Positions 54,517-62,680 of a stretch of DNA of 64,000 nucleotides are shown piece after piece. This stretch comes from Mesohalobacter halotolerans (GTDB lineage Bacteria > Bacteroidota > Bacteroidia > Flavobacteriales > Flavobacteriaceae), in the NCBI RefSeq assembly GCF_006120725.1, contig NZ_SWMU01000001.1, positions 434,001-498,000 on the forward strand, given 5' to 3'. The notes under the pieces were generated by a model. The model did not search any database. It saw only the letters and a list, made by a program, of their open reading frames with translations, and was not told the origin of the DNA. The translations under genes and the position numbers were made by a program. The first letter of the stretch is position 1. Every line of letters starts with the position of its first letter.

Positions 54517-54954
54517 ATGAACATAAAATCCATTTTATTTATTGTATTGCAATTATTCCTTGGCGGAATGATGATTTATGGGAGTATTTCAAAATTTGAA
54601 ACGCCCTTTGCTGAAACTCAAGAAGTGGTGGACAAAGCCCAAAAATACTTAGACGAAGACAAAGAACACATTAGTAAATTGATATTATATGTCAGTGGGA
54701 TGAAACAAACCGGCTATTTTTGGTTGGTTTTAGGTTTGTCTGAACTCATATTTGGACTTCTTGTGATTTGGAAAAAAACAAGTCTGATTGGGGGTTTGTT
54801 TCTTTTGCCAATTACCTTAAACATTTTACTGTTTCACATTTTTCTAGAACCTGATGAAATAGGAGAATTGTTGATGTCTGTTGGATTATTTTTAGCTAAT
54901 ACCTTAGTTGTGGCTTATCGTTCAAAATCATTAAACTTTTTATTGGTAAAATAG
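54517..54954 (+). CDS. DoxX-like membrane protein
   Basis: A 145-residue protein with four membrane helices: F-L-G-G-M-M-I-Y-G-S-I-S-K-F at the first, and K-Q-T-G-Y-F-W-L-V-L-G-L-S-E-L at the second, as in DoxX/SURF4-type proteins. It is 8 bases after hmuY, so cotranscribed with the haem-uptake genes. Function unknown. Confidence 0.82.
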   Translation: MNIKSILFIVLQLFLGGMMIYGSISKFETPFAETQEVVDKAQKYLDEDKEHISKLILYVSGMKQTGYFWLVLGLSELIFGLLVIWKKTSLIGGLFLLPITLNILLFHIFLEPDEIGELLMSVGLFLANTLVVAYRSKSLNFLLVK

Positions 54955-54978
54955 GATTTCACATTTTATCAAATGCCA

Positions 54979-55020
54979 GAAGAGTCGTGGATTTTGTATA
55001 AGATAAATTTGCGGCTCTTT
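54979..55020. terminator. Possible bidirectional terminator between doxX and zip genes
   Basis: AAGAGTCG (54979-54986) pairs with CGGCTCTT (about 55012-55019), with one wobble, across a 26-base loop; T-rich sequence follows on the plus strand. It lies between two convergent stops. Confidence 0.45.
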
Positions 55021-55022
55021 TC

Positions 55023-55844
55023 TTATCCTAAACCTACATCTAAGGTCATCATCACGATAAACCCACCAACAAATCCTAAAGTAGCAATATCGGTGTTGTG
55101 CTCGAGTTGAGACTCTGGAATGACTTCTTCTACCACAACAAAAATCATAGCTCCTGCTGCAAAGCATAAAGCGTAAGGCAAAATAGGTTCAAAAGTTAAA
55201 ACCGCCCAAGCCCCTAAAACAGCAGAAAAAGGCTCAACAATTGCTGAGAGTTGTCCGTAATTAAAACTCTTCCAACGGCTTTTTCCTAAACCTCTTAATG
55301 GCATAGCTACCGCAAAACCTTCAGGAAAATTCTGAATACCAATTCCCAGAGCCAATGCTACAGCGCCACCGATACTTGCGCCTTCTATTCCTGCAGAAAC
55401 ACCGCCAAACAATACGCCAATAGCTAAACCTTCAGGAATGTTATGCAATGTAATGGCCAAAGTGAGTAAAACTGATTTATGCCAAGGGGTTTTCAGGCCT
55501 TCTTTGCGACTTTCTTTAAAATTGACGTGAAGATGCGGCAAAATTTTGTCTAAAGCAAAAATAAATAAGGCGCCACCCAAAAAGCCTGTTGCTGCTGGAA
55601 TTACTTTAATAAACCCATTGCCATCACTCATTTCTATGCCAGGTGCTAACAAACTCCAAAAACTCGCAGCCGTCATCACACCACCTGTAAAGCCCAGCAT
55701 ACCATCAAAAACAATGCGATTCATTTTTTTAAAGAGAAAAACCAAAGATGCCCCGAGAGCTGTTAATCCCCAAGTAAATAATGTGGCATATAATGCGGCT
55801 AGAATAGGGTCTAGTTGTTCAAAATACGCAATAATAGAATCCAT
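55023..55844 (-). CDS. ZIP family metal transporter
   Basis: A 273-residue inner-membrane importer of divalent metals (zinc, iron or manganese) with eight helices. Conserved metal-binding helices are visible: H-N-I-P-E-G-L-A-I-G-V near the middle and Q-N-F-P-E-G-F-A-V-A-M further on, matching the H-N-x-P-E-G / E-G-x-x-x motifs. It begins 3 bases after the DtxR-family gene, so the regulator probably controls it. Confidence 0.93.
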   Translation of the reverse strand: MDSIIAYFEQLDPILAALYATLFTWGLTALGASLVFLFKKMNRIVFDGMLGFTGGVMTAASFWSLLAPGIEMSDGNGFIKVIPAATGFLGGALFIFALDKILPHLHVNFKESRKEGLKTPWHKSVLLTLAITLHNIPEGLAIGVLFGGVSAGIEGASIGGAVALALGIGIQNFPEGFAVAMPLRGLGKSRWKSFNYGQLSAIVEPFSAVLGAWAVLTFEPILPYALCFAAGAMIFVVVEEVIPESQLEHNTDIATLGFVGGFIVMMTLDVGLG

Positions 55845-55847
55845 AAC

Positions 55848-56507
55848 TTAATGGTTTGGTTTGATGTATAAATTTTGAGTTGCCTGTTCAGATAAACGTA
55901 AAACTTTATTGTCATAGGCCACAAGCATAGATTGATCAAAACTTTCTTTTTCTTTAACAGTCAATGTTTTACCGAGCGCTATAGCTTGTTTATCCAAATA
56001 ATTTAAAAAAGCAGATGACGAATCTTTTACACCGATGCATATGCCAGATTCACCAATTTCCAACTCAGATAGCATGGTTTTATTAGCCACTTCAAATTGG
56101 CCGTCTTTATTAGGAATGGGGTCGCCATGTGGGTCGCGTTTGGGATAATCTAAAAAGCGATCGAGTTCATCGGTAAGCTTTTCAGATTGAATGTGTTCAA
56201 GTTGCTCTGCGATATCGTGTACTTCGTCCCAGTTAAAATTGAGTTTTTCTACCAAAAACACTTCCCAAAGCCTGTGCTTTCTAATCACTTTTAAAGCTGT
56301 GTTTTCACCCCTGTCACTTAGTTTGACACCTTGATATTTTTTATAAACCACTAAGCTTTTATCTGCTAACTTTTTGAGCATATCGGTGACCGAAGAGGCT
56401 TTGGTATCTAACAACGATGACAAATCATTGGTACTCACCGCTTTGTTGTTTTCATGGTGTAGATGATAGATAGCTTTCAGGTAATTTTCTTCTGCTAGGC
56501 TAAGCAT
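55848..56507 (-). CDS. DtxR/MntR-family metal-dependent regulator
   Basis: A 219-residue repressor with three parts: a winged helix (S-L-A-E-E-N-Y-L-K-A-I-Y, S-S-V-T-D-M-L-K-K-L), a dimerisation/metal domain (R-K-H-R-L-W-E-V-F-L-V-E-K-L, H-D-I-A-E-Q-L-E-H-I-Q-S) and an SH3-like C-terminal domain (about 150-219). In relatives it senses Fe2+ or Mn2+. A palindrome lies in its own leader. It is cotranscribed with the ZIP gene. Confidence 0.93.
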   Translation of the reverse strand: MLSLAEENYLKAIYHLHHENNKAVSTNDLSSLLDTKASSVTDMLKKLADKSLVVYKKYQGVKLSDRGENTALKVIRKHRLWEVFLVEKLNFNWDEVHDIAEQLEHIQSEKLTDELDRFLDYPKRDPHGDPIPNKDGQFEVANKTMLSELEIGESGICIGVKDSSSAFLNYLDKQAIALGKTLTVKEKESFDQSMLVAYDNKVLRLSEQATQNLYIKPNH

Positions 56508-56541
56508 TTATACAAAATTTTACGCTAAAATAAATAATTTT

Positions 56542-56574
56542 TTAGACTTGTCTAATAATTTTCTTTCAAATTTA
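56542..56574 (-). promoter_or_regulatory. Promoter and putative autoregulatory operator of the DtxR-family gene
   Basis: TAAATTTG (-7 box, 56567-56574, minus strand) is followed downstream by TTAGAC-TT-GTCTAA (56542-56555 as read on plus), a palindrome with perfect 6-base arms positioned just after the expected transcription start. DtxR-family sites contain TTAG/CTAA half-sites. Confidence 0.6.
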
Positions 56575-56590
56575 TCTTTGTGTTGCTTTT

Positions 56591-56760
56591 GGCTTAGGGG
56601 TAGTAACGGCATCCTTCTTGAGTTTTGTTTTAGCGAAGTGGTGTTTTGGGGTTGACGCCCTAAAGCGTTAAACCCAAAATGCCTACTGAGACTTAACAAA
56701 ACACAAGAAGATATAGTGGATAACCCGGTATGCCTGAAATTTCAGCAGGCATAAAGCCCC
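56591..56760 (+). repeat. Flavobacterial intergenic hairpin element, copy 2
   Basis: A long imperfect hairpin: CTTCTTG (56614-56620) with CAAGAAG (56704-56710), GTTTTGTT (56622-56629) with AACAAAAC (56695-56702), TTTTGGG (56644-56650) with CCCAAAA (56673-56679), and ACGC/GCGT at the tip. It starts with AACGGCATCC and its 3' flank reads AAGATATAGTGGATA, followed by a small hairpin TGCCTG...CAGGCA (56731-56751). Ends resemble copy 1. Confidence 0.78.
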
Positions 56761-56763
56761 TAA

Positions 56764-58011
56764 TTATTTTGATGTGTTTTGTAAAATCTCTTTACAAGTT
56801 AAAGCTGTTGCTCCTTTTTTATCTTGAATAAAATCATGGGCAGCTTTCCTCATTTTAGTTTTTAAACCTTGTTCATCATTCAGTTTGTGGACTATGTTTT
56901 GAAGTTCTGAAGGCTTGCTTACCACAGCTAAACCACCCACTTGCTGTAAAGCTTTAGCTTCAGGAAATTTTTCATGGTTTGGACCAATGATAATCGGCGC
57001 TCCAAAAGCTGCGGGCTCCAATATATTATGTAGACCTGTTTTGCCCATGGCACCACCGACATAAGCCATGTTGGCATAGGCATAGACTTTGGTCAGTAAG
57101 CCAACGGTATCTAAAATCAAGATATCGTATTGGGACAAGTCTTGGGTTTTAATTTCTGAATATTTAATACTAGATTTTTGAAGTTGTTTTTGAAATTGGT
57201 TGACTGTTTCAGGTTTAATTTGATGGGGTGCAATGACAAATTTGAGTGCAAGGCTTTTATCGTTCAAGGTTGGTAACAATGCTTTTTCGTCTTCTGGCCA
57301 GGTGCTTCCACATACCATACAATCATGGTTTTGCTTAAAGTCTTGCATAAAAGCAAGGGTGTTATCTTGACTGAGTTGCTGATAAACTCTATCATAGCGT
57401 GTATCTCCTGCAAGAGTCCAATCGGTGTAGTTGATACTGTTAAGCAAATGTCCTGAAGCTTGGTCTTGTACAAAAATGTGCTGAAAGCTCATTAATGCGT
57501 GTTTAAAAAACCGACCGTAAGCTTTAAAATAAAGTTGTTGAGGTCGAAATCTTGCTGCCACTAAAAACGTTTTGATCTGCTGTTTGTGGAGTTCTCTTAA
57601 AAAATTTGGCCAGATGTCGTATTTGACAAAAATAGCAAATTGCGGTTTTACAAAATTGACAAAAGCCTGAGATTGTTTTTGAGTATCCAAAGGCAAATAG
57701 GTTTCAAAATCGGCAACAGAATTGTTCTTTTTAATACGATAGCCTGAATCAGAAAAAAAACTCAATAGAATTTTGTAATTTTTAAATTGGGGTTTTAAAG
57801 CTTTGATGACGGGCACCACTTGTTCGTATTCACCGAGAGAGGCCACATGAACCCAAATCAGAGGTGCTTGGTTTTGAGCTATAAAATATTCTAATTCTTT
57901 TTTGGTTTGTTGTCTTTCTAAACGAAAGGTTTTAAGACGTTTAAAAAACAGACCTAAAATGGGTAACAATAGTTGAAAACCATTGATAAAAAAATTATAA
58001 ATCCATCTCAT
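56764..58011 (-). CDS. waaA: 3-deoxy-D-manno-octulosonic acid (Kdo) transferase
   Basis: It attaches Kdo to lipid A on the inner membrane. The 415-residue GT-B enzyme has an N-terminal membrane helix, catalytic E61 in A-S-L-G-E-Y-E, and C-terminal nucleotide-binding blocks G-S-T-W-P-E-D-E, V-G-G-A-M-G-K-T-G-L-H-N-I-L-E-P-A-A-F-G-A-P-I. Full family length. It is divergent from the aminotransferase gene. Confidence 0.95.
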   Translation of the reverse strand: MRWIYNFFINGFQLLLPILGLFFKRLKTFRLERQQTKKELEYFIAQNQAPLIWVHVASLGEYEQVVPVIKALKPQFKNYKILLSFFSDSGYRIKKNNSVADFETYLPLDTQKQSQAFVNFVKPQFAIFVKYDIWPNFLRELHKQQIKTFLVAARFRPQQLYFKAYGRFFKHALMSFQHIFVQDQASGHLLNSINYTDWTLAGDTRYDRVYQQLSQDNTLAFMQDFKQNHDCMVCGSTWPEDEKALLPTLNDKSLALKFVIAPHQIKPETVNQFQKQLQKSSIKYSEIKTQDLSQYDILILDTVGLLTKVYAYANMAYVGGAMGKTGLHNILEPAAFGAPIIIGPNHEKFPEAKALQQVGGLAVVSKPSELQNIVHKLNDEQGLKTKMRKAAHDFIQDKKGATALTCKEILQNTSK

Positions 58012-58087
58012 AATGTAGAATAATTATATATTCTAAGGGATTAGGAGGCTAAAATAAAGAATTCGCCTGAATACCATTTATATTTAG

Positions 58088-58095
58088 TAATTTTG
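58088..58095 (+). promoter_or_regulatory. -7 box of the sugar aminotransferase gene
   Basis: TAATTTTG, 24 bases before the ATG at 58120. No clear -33 element. Confidence 0.45.
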
Positions 58096-58119
58096 TTATG
58101 ATAACGATTTACAATTCCT

Positions 58120-59340
58120 ATGAAAAAACTACAAATGGTTGACCTTGTTGGTCAACGTGAAGCCATCAAAGACGACATCGATTCTGCTTTTACAGAAATT
58201 ATGGACAATGCGGCCTTTATTAATGGTCCTTATGTGCATCAATTCCAGGCTGACCTTGAAAAGTATCTAGATGTTAAAAACGTCATTCCATGCGCAAATG
58301 GTACCGATGCTTTACAAATTGCTATGATGGGATTAGGATTACAGCCAGGCGACGAAGTAATTACAGCAGATTTTACATTTGCCGCTACGGTTGAGGTCAT
58401 TGCTTTACTTCAGCTCACACCTGTTTTGGTTGATGTGGAAGAAGACACTTTTAATATTTCTCCAGAGGCTATTGAAAAAGCGATTACTCCAAAAACCAAA
58501 GCTATTGTGCCTGTTCATCTGTTTGGTCATGCTGCCAATATGGACGCCATCATGGACTTAGCAGTAAAACACAATTTGTATGTCATAGAAGACAACGCAC
58601 AGGGCATAGGGTCTTCTTACCATTATAAAGATGGCTCTTCACAAAAAACCGGAACGATTGGTCATGTCTCGGCAACTTCGTTTTTCCCTTCAAAAAATTT
58701 AGGTTGTTATGGTGATGGTGGTGCAATTTTTACAAACGATGATGAGTTGGCGCATACCATCCGCGGTATTGTTAATCACGGTATGTATGAGCGATATCAT
58801 CATGATGTTGTTGGGGTCAACTCTAGATTGGATTCGCTTCAGGCAGCTGTTTTAAAGGCTAAACTACCAAAACTTGATGAATACAATTCCAGACGCCAAA
58901 AAGCGGCAAGAGCTTATACCGAAGCATTAAAAAATCATAAAGATATTGTCACGCCATCGGCAAAAACCAATAGGCCCTGCGAGAATAAAACTCTTGGTAT
59001 TTGTGATACTTGTTCTTGTCATGTATTTCACCAATATACTTTACAAATTAAAAACGGAAAGCGCGATAGTTTAGCAGAGTATTTAAAATCACAGAATATA
59101 CCACACGGTATATACTATCCTATTCCATTACATGAACAAAAAGCGTATAAAGATAGCCGCTATAATCATAAAGATTTTAAAGTCACTAATCAATTGAGCG
59201 ATGAAGTCATCTCATTACCAATGCATACCGAATTAGATCAAGAACAAATTGATTTTATAACCGGTCATATTTTAAAGTATTTAGAAGAAGGTGGTTTCGA
59301 CTCCGCTCAACCACCACGTAAAAACGGCTCTGCTCAGTGA
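58120..59340 (+). CDS. DegT/DnrJ/EryC1/StrS family sugar aminotransferase
   Basis: A PLP enzyme that aminates keto-NDP-sugars for polysaccharide synthesis. K192 in F-P-S-K-N-L-G-C-Y-G-D-G-G is the PLP lysine; N-G-T-D-A-L and E-D-N-A-Q-G-I-G-S also fit. A cysteine-rich insertion (C-E-N-K-T-L-G-I-C-D-T-C-S-C-H, about 287-301) is unusual and could bind a metal. The last 16 codons (G-G-F-D-S-A-Q-P-P-R-K-N-G-S-A-Q) are derived from a REP-like palindrome rather than from the family. Substrate unknown. Confidence 0.92.
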   Translation: MKKLQMVDLVGQREAIKDDIDSAFTEIMDNAAFINGPYVHQFQADLEKYLDVKNVIPCANGTDALQIAMMGLGLQPGDEVITADFTFAATVEVIALLQLTPVLVDVEEDTFNISPEAIEKAITPKTKAIVPVHLFGHAANMDAIMDLAVKHNLYVIEDNAQGIGSSYHYKDGSSQKTGTIGHVSATSFFPSKNLGCYGDGGAIFTNDDELAHTIRGIVNHGMYERYHHDVVGVNSRLDSLQAAVLKAKLPKLDEYNSRRQKAARAYTEALKNHKDIVTPSAKTNRPCENKTLGICDTCSCHVFHQYTLQIKNGKRDSLAEYLKSQNIPHGIYYPIPLHEQKAYKDSRYNHKDFKVTNQLSDEVISLPMHTELDQEQIDFITGHILKYLEEGGFDSAQPPRKNGSAQ

Positions 59341-59441
59341 GTGCAATTTTGATGGTGGTTTCGGCACCGCTCAACCACCACATTTGAAAGAAGGTTCCTA
59401 AGCGAAATCGAGTTTGGTGATTGAGCGGAGTCGAAGACACC
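59290..59441. repeat. Cluster of three REP-like palindromes
   Basis: Copy 1 (59290-59315) and copy 2 (59354-59379) have arms GGTGGTT/AACCACC around TCGACTCCGCTC or TCGGCACCGCTC. Copy 3 (59416-59441) is inverted, with arms GGTG/CACC around ATTGAGCGGAGTCGAAGA. Copy 1 lies inside the aminotransferase gene; copies 2 and 3 fill the gap to the amidohydrolase. Confidence 0.88.
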
Positions 59442-59470
59442 GTATAATAAAAAGTCAAAAGATTATAAAA

Positions 59471-60763
59471 ATGAAAGTTTTATTTAAAATTCAATTGATA
59501 CTTCTTTTCTCAACGCTAAGTTTAAGCGCACAAAACACTTATCTACATTGTTCAAAAATCTTCGATAGTGTATCTGCTGAATACAAAACAGGCGAATTTA
59601 CAATCGTTGTTCAAGACAATAAGATACTTGAAGTGTTTGATGGCATCGTAACACCAAGAGACGAAGAATCCAAAATTATTGATTTGAAAGCTAAAGTGGT
59701 TTATCCGGGATTTATAGATATGCATGTGCACTTGGATCACGAAACAAGCCCAACACGATATTTAGACAAATATCAGGATAACAAATCAGACCAAGCCTTG
59801 AAGTCAGTCAAGTTTTGTGAACGCACTTTGAAGGCTGGTTTTACAACGGTGAGAGATGTGGGTGGTAATGGTGTTAATATTGCCCTCAAAAATGCAATAG
59901 ATCGAGGAGATATTATTGGACCTCGAGTTTATACCTCGGGTAAAATCCTATCTTCTACTGGCGGACATGGAGACCCGACCAATGGTAGTAATGCTGACTA
60001 TGTAGGTGATCCCGGACCTAAATATGGAGTAGTCAACAGCGTTGCAGATGCTAGAAAGGCCGTAAGACAGCGTTATAAAAATGGTGCAGATCTTGTAAAA
60101 ATTACAGCCACGGGTGGCGTATTAAGTCAGGCCAAAAACTCATCAAACCCGCAATTTTCAGTCGAAGAAATCAAAGCCATCACAGAAACAGCCGCAGACT
60201 ATGGTTTTCATGTTGCAGCGCACGCTCATGGTGATTTAGGCATGCAACGCGCTATACTTGGGGGTGTAAAAACCATAGAACACGGTACTAAAATGAGCGA
60301 TCAAACTATGGAAATGATGAAAGCGCAAGATGTTTTTCTTGTGCCTACCATTATTGCAGGAAAGTACGTTAGTGAAATGGCTAAGGTAGAGGGATTTTAC
60401 CCTGAAGTAATAAGACCAAAAGCTTTAGAAATAGGTCCAGAAATTCAAAATATGTTTGCAAGGGCTTATAAAAAAAATGTTCCTATAGCCTTTGGAACCG
60501 ATGCTGGTGTATTTTCACATGGTGAAAATTGGAAAGAATTTGGTTATATGATTGAAGCAGGCATGCCGGTTAATAAAGCTATACAGGCAGCCACTTTGAT
60601 ACCTGCAAAAATTCTAAATAAAGAAAATGAGATAGGACAGCTTAAAAAAGGGTTTATGGCAGATATTATCGCACTAGATGAAGAACCAAACAAAACAAAC
60701 ACCAATGCGTTTAACAAAGTAACTTTTGTGATGAAAGATGGAATAGTTTACAAAAGAAAATGA
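59471..60763 (+). CDS. Exported amidohydrolase (Xaa-Pro dipeptidase/imidazolonepropionase-like)
   Basis: A 430-residue metal-dependent hydrolase with a signal peptide (about 1-20, ending L-S-A-Q). Metal ligands: H-V-H-L-D-H, the lysine of K-I-T-A-T-G-G-V (carboxylated in this family), H-A-H-G, E-H-G-T and G-T-D-A-G-V. The fold fits the family that includes Xaa-Pro dipeptidases; the substrate cannot be named. ATG 59471 is chosen; the frame is open to 59414, but that part is REP-derived and not family sequence. Confidence 0.88.
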   Translation: MKVLFKIQLILLFSTLSLSAQNTYLHCSKIFDSVSAEYKTGEFTIVVQDNKILEVFDGIVTPRDEESKIIDLKAKVVYPGFIDMHVHLDHETSPTRYLDKYQDNKSDQALKSVKFCERTLKAGFTTVRDVGGNGVNIALKNAIDRGDIIGPRVYTSGKILSSTGGHGDPTNGSNADYVGDPGPKYGVVNSVADARKAVRQRYKNGADLVKITATGGVLSQAKNSSNPQFSVEEIKAITETAADYGFHVAAHAHGDLGMQRAILGGVKTIEHGTKMSDQTMEMMKAQDVFLVPTIIAGKYVSEMAKVEGFYPEVIRPKALEIGPEIQNMFARAYKKNVPIAFGTDAGVFSHGENWKEFGYMIEAGMPVNKAIQAATLIPAKILNKENEIGQLKKGFMADIIALDEEPNKTNTNAFNKVTFVMKDGIVYKRK

Positions 60764-60776
60764 AGGTGTTGTAAAT

Positions 60777-61052
60777 TTAGATAATTTCAGCATTAATTCC
60801 TTCGTCTAAAATTTTTGAGCATCTTGGTTTTAAATCTTTGAATTCACCAGATTTCACGGCACATTTTCCATTATAATGTATAATTAATGTGCATTGTTCA
60901 GCTTGAATTGGATTGTGGTCACAAGCTTTAATCAGTGTATCAATAACATGGTCAAAGGTATTGACTTCATCATTGTAAACAATGATTTCATGTTCTCGAG
61001 ATACCTGCTCTTCTACAATTACATCGTCTTGTATTTGTTCTTTCTGACTCAT
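60777..61052 (-). CDS. clpS: ATP-dependent Clp protease adaptor ClpS
   Basis: The 91-residue N-end rule adaptor that delivers substrates to ClpAP. It has Y-N-D-E-V-N-T-F-D-H-V-I and H-N-P-I-Q-A-E-Q-C-T-L-I-I-H-Y-N-G-K-C, the usual substrate-binding pocket segments. A -7 box (61057-61064) ends 4 bases before the ATG. It is last in the run tpiA-prmA-clpS. Confidence 0.94.
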   Translation of the reverse strand: MSQKEQIQDDVIVEEQVSREHEIIVYNDEVNTFDHVIDTLIKACDHNPIQAEQCTLIIHYNGKCAVKSGEFKDLKPRCSKILDEGINAEII

Positions 61053-61056
61053 GGTA

Positions 61057-61064
61057 CAAATATA
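61057..61064 (-). promoter_or_regulatory. -7 box of clpS, very close to the start codon
   Basis: TATATTTG on the minus strand, 4 bases before ATG 61052. It would give a leaderless clpS mRNA. Confidence 0.5.
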
Positions 61065-61074
61065 AAAGTAAAAC

Positions 61075-61902
61075 TTAAACTTTCACATATTTAGCACAAA
61101 TCCACTCGTTTTTTAATTGGTGTTTAACATAATTCAAACCTAATTGCTGACAAACGTCATCAATTTTTTCTAGATCTTTATCATAAAAACCGCTGAGAAA
61201 CATCATTCCATTTTGTTTCAAGTGTCGGTTATAAATGGGTAAGTGTTCTAAAAGGATATTTCGATTGATGTTAGCCAATACAACATCAAATCGGCCTTCA
61301 ATAAGCTCTTCGCCTCCCTGTTTTACATTTATGTTTTCACATTCATTTCTCTCTTTATTTTCTAAAGTATTAATAAAACACCATTCATCTATATCTATAG
61401 CTAAGATAGGTTTTGCGCCTAATTTTTCTGCCAAAATTGATAATACACCAGTACCACATCCCATATCTAAAACCGATAAATTGTTTAAACTTTCTTCTAA
61501 AACCATTTGCATCATCATATGTGTAGTGGGGTGATGACCTGTGCCAAAAGACATTTTGGGTTCAATTATCAATTCGTATTTTAAATCAAATTTCTCGTGA
61601 AATGGTGCGCGGATCACACAGTTTGGAGTAATGTGAACAGGTTTAAAGTTTTCTTCCCAGGCTTGATTCCAGTTGACATCTTCAATATCATGTATGGTAT
61701 ACTCCAATTCAAAATCGGGATTTTTAAATAGTTGGCAATCTTCAATAGTTATTGTTGACAATTGCTCAGTTTTAATATACGCCTTGAGGTACTCAACCTC
61801 TTCTATGAAGCTCTCGAAACCAAGCTCGCCAAGTTGAGCAATCAAAATTTGTATGCCATCTTCTTTTGGTTTTACCTTAAAGCGAACTTCAGTATATGTC
61901 AT
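61075..61902 (-). CDS. prmA: Ribosomal protein L11 methyltransferase
   Basis: A 275-residue SAM methyltransferase that trimethylates L11. N-terminal substrate-recognition domain (about 1-95), linker with M-S-F-G-T-G-H-H-P-T-T, and SAM-binding motif V-L-D-M-G-C-G-T-G-V-L-S-I-L-A. The motif L-A-N-I-N-R-N is the N-I-x-x-N catalytic block. It lies 9 bases downstream of tpiA. Confidence 0.96.
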   Translation of the reverse strand: MTYTEVRFKVKPKEDGIQILIAQLGELGFESFIEEVEYLKAYIKTEQLSTITIEDCQLFKNPDFELEYTIHDIEDVNWNQAWEENFKPVHITPNCVIRAPFHEKFDLKYELIIEPKMSFGTGHHPTTHMMMQMVLEESLNNLSVLDMGCGTGVLSILAEKLGAKPILAIDIDEWCFINTLENKERNECENINVKQGGEELIEGRFDVVLANINRNILLEHLPIYNRHLKQNGMMFLSGFYDKDLEKIDDVCQQLGLNYVKHQLKNEWICAKYVKV

Positions 61903-61911
61903 CTTTCAGCT

Positions 61912-62664
61912 TTAGAACGCATTAATAATACTCACAAAATCATCGGCTTTTAAGGAGGCACCTCCTATTAAACCACCATCAACATCAGGCTGAGAAAAAA
62001 TTTCTTTGGCATTGTTGGGCTTTACACTCCCGCCGTAAAGAATAGAGGTATTTTCTGCGATTTCTTCAGAATATTTATCGGCTAATAGTGAGCGAATAAA
62101 TTTATGCATCTCTTGTGCCTGTTCGGGAGAGGCCGTTTCGCCGGTCCCAATAGCCCACACGGGTTCATAAGCCAAGACCACCATTTCAAATTCTTTTTGA
62201 TTTAGTTGAAACACCGAATCTTCAAGTTGTTTTTTGACGACATCAAAATGCTTTTCGGCTTTGCGGTCTTCTAAAACCTCACCACAACAAAACATCAGTT
62301 GCATGCCATCTTGAACCACTTTAGAGGATTTTTGAGCTAGCATTTCGTGATTTTCACCAAATATAGAACGACGCTCACTATGACCAATAATGACAGTTGA
62401 TACGCCAACACTCTTTAGCATTTCGGTGCTAACTTCTCCAGTAAATGCACCATTACTTTCAAAATGTGCATTTTGCGCAGCTAAGCCAATCGGTGAAGAT
62501 TTGACGTGCTCATGGACAGGATATAAGTTTGGGAATGTAGGCGTAATTATGATTTCTACATTTGAATCATGAGGAATTTTTGCAAGCAAATCTTTGGTCA
62601 AAGCTTGAGATTCTTCGAGAGTTTTATTCATTTTCCAGTTTCCGGCAACAATGTGTTTACGCAT
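61912..62664 (-). CDS. tpiA: Triosephosphate isomerase
   Basis: A glycolytic enzyme, 250 residues. Active-site residues are in their normal contexts: Lys in G-N-W-K-M-N, His in I-I-G-H-S-E-R-R and Glu in L-A-Y-E-P-V-W-A-I-G-T-G, with the phosphate loop G-G-S-V-K and G-G-L-I-G-G-A-S-L. It lies 16 bases after the DppB-type permease gene. Confidence 0.98.
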   Translation of the reverse strand: MRKHIVAGNWKMNKTLEESQALTKDLLAKIPHDSNVEIIITPTFPNLYPVHEHVKSSPIGLAAQNAHFESNGAFTGEVSTEMLKSVGVSTVIIGHSERRSIFGENHEMLAQKSSKVVQDGMQLMFCCGEVLEDRKAEKHFDVVKKQLEDSVFQLNQKEFEMVVLAYEPVWAIGTGETASPEQAQEMHKFIRSLLADKYSEEIAENTSILYGGSVKPNNAKEIFSQPDVDGGLIGGASLKADDFVSIINAF

Positions 62665-62680
62665 AGTATTATGATTTTAA

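Noticed and set aside
59414-59470. N-terminal extension of the amidohydrolase from TTG 59414
   Set aside because: The extra residues are translated REP sequence and would precede a normal signal peptide that starts at ATG 59471.
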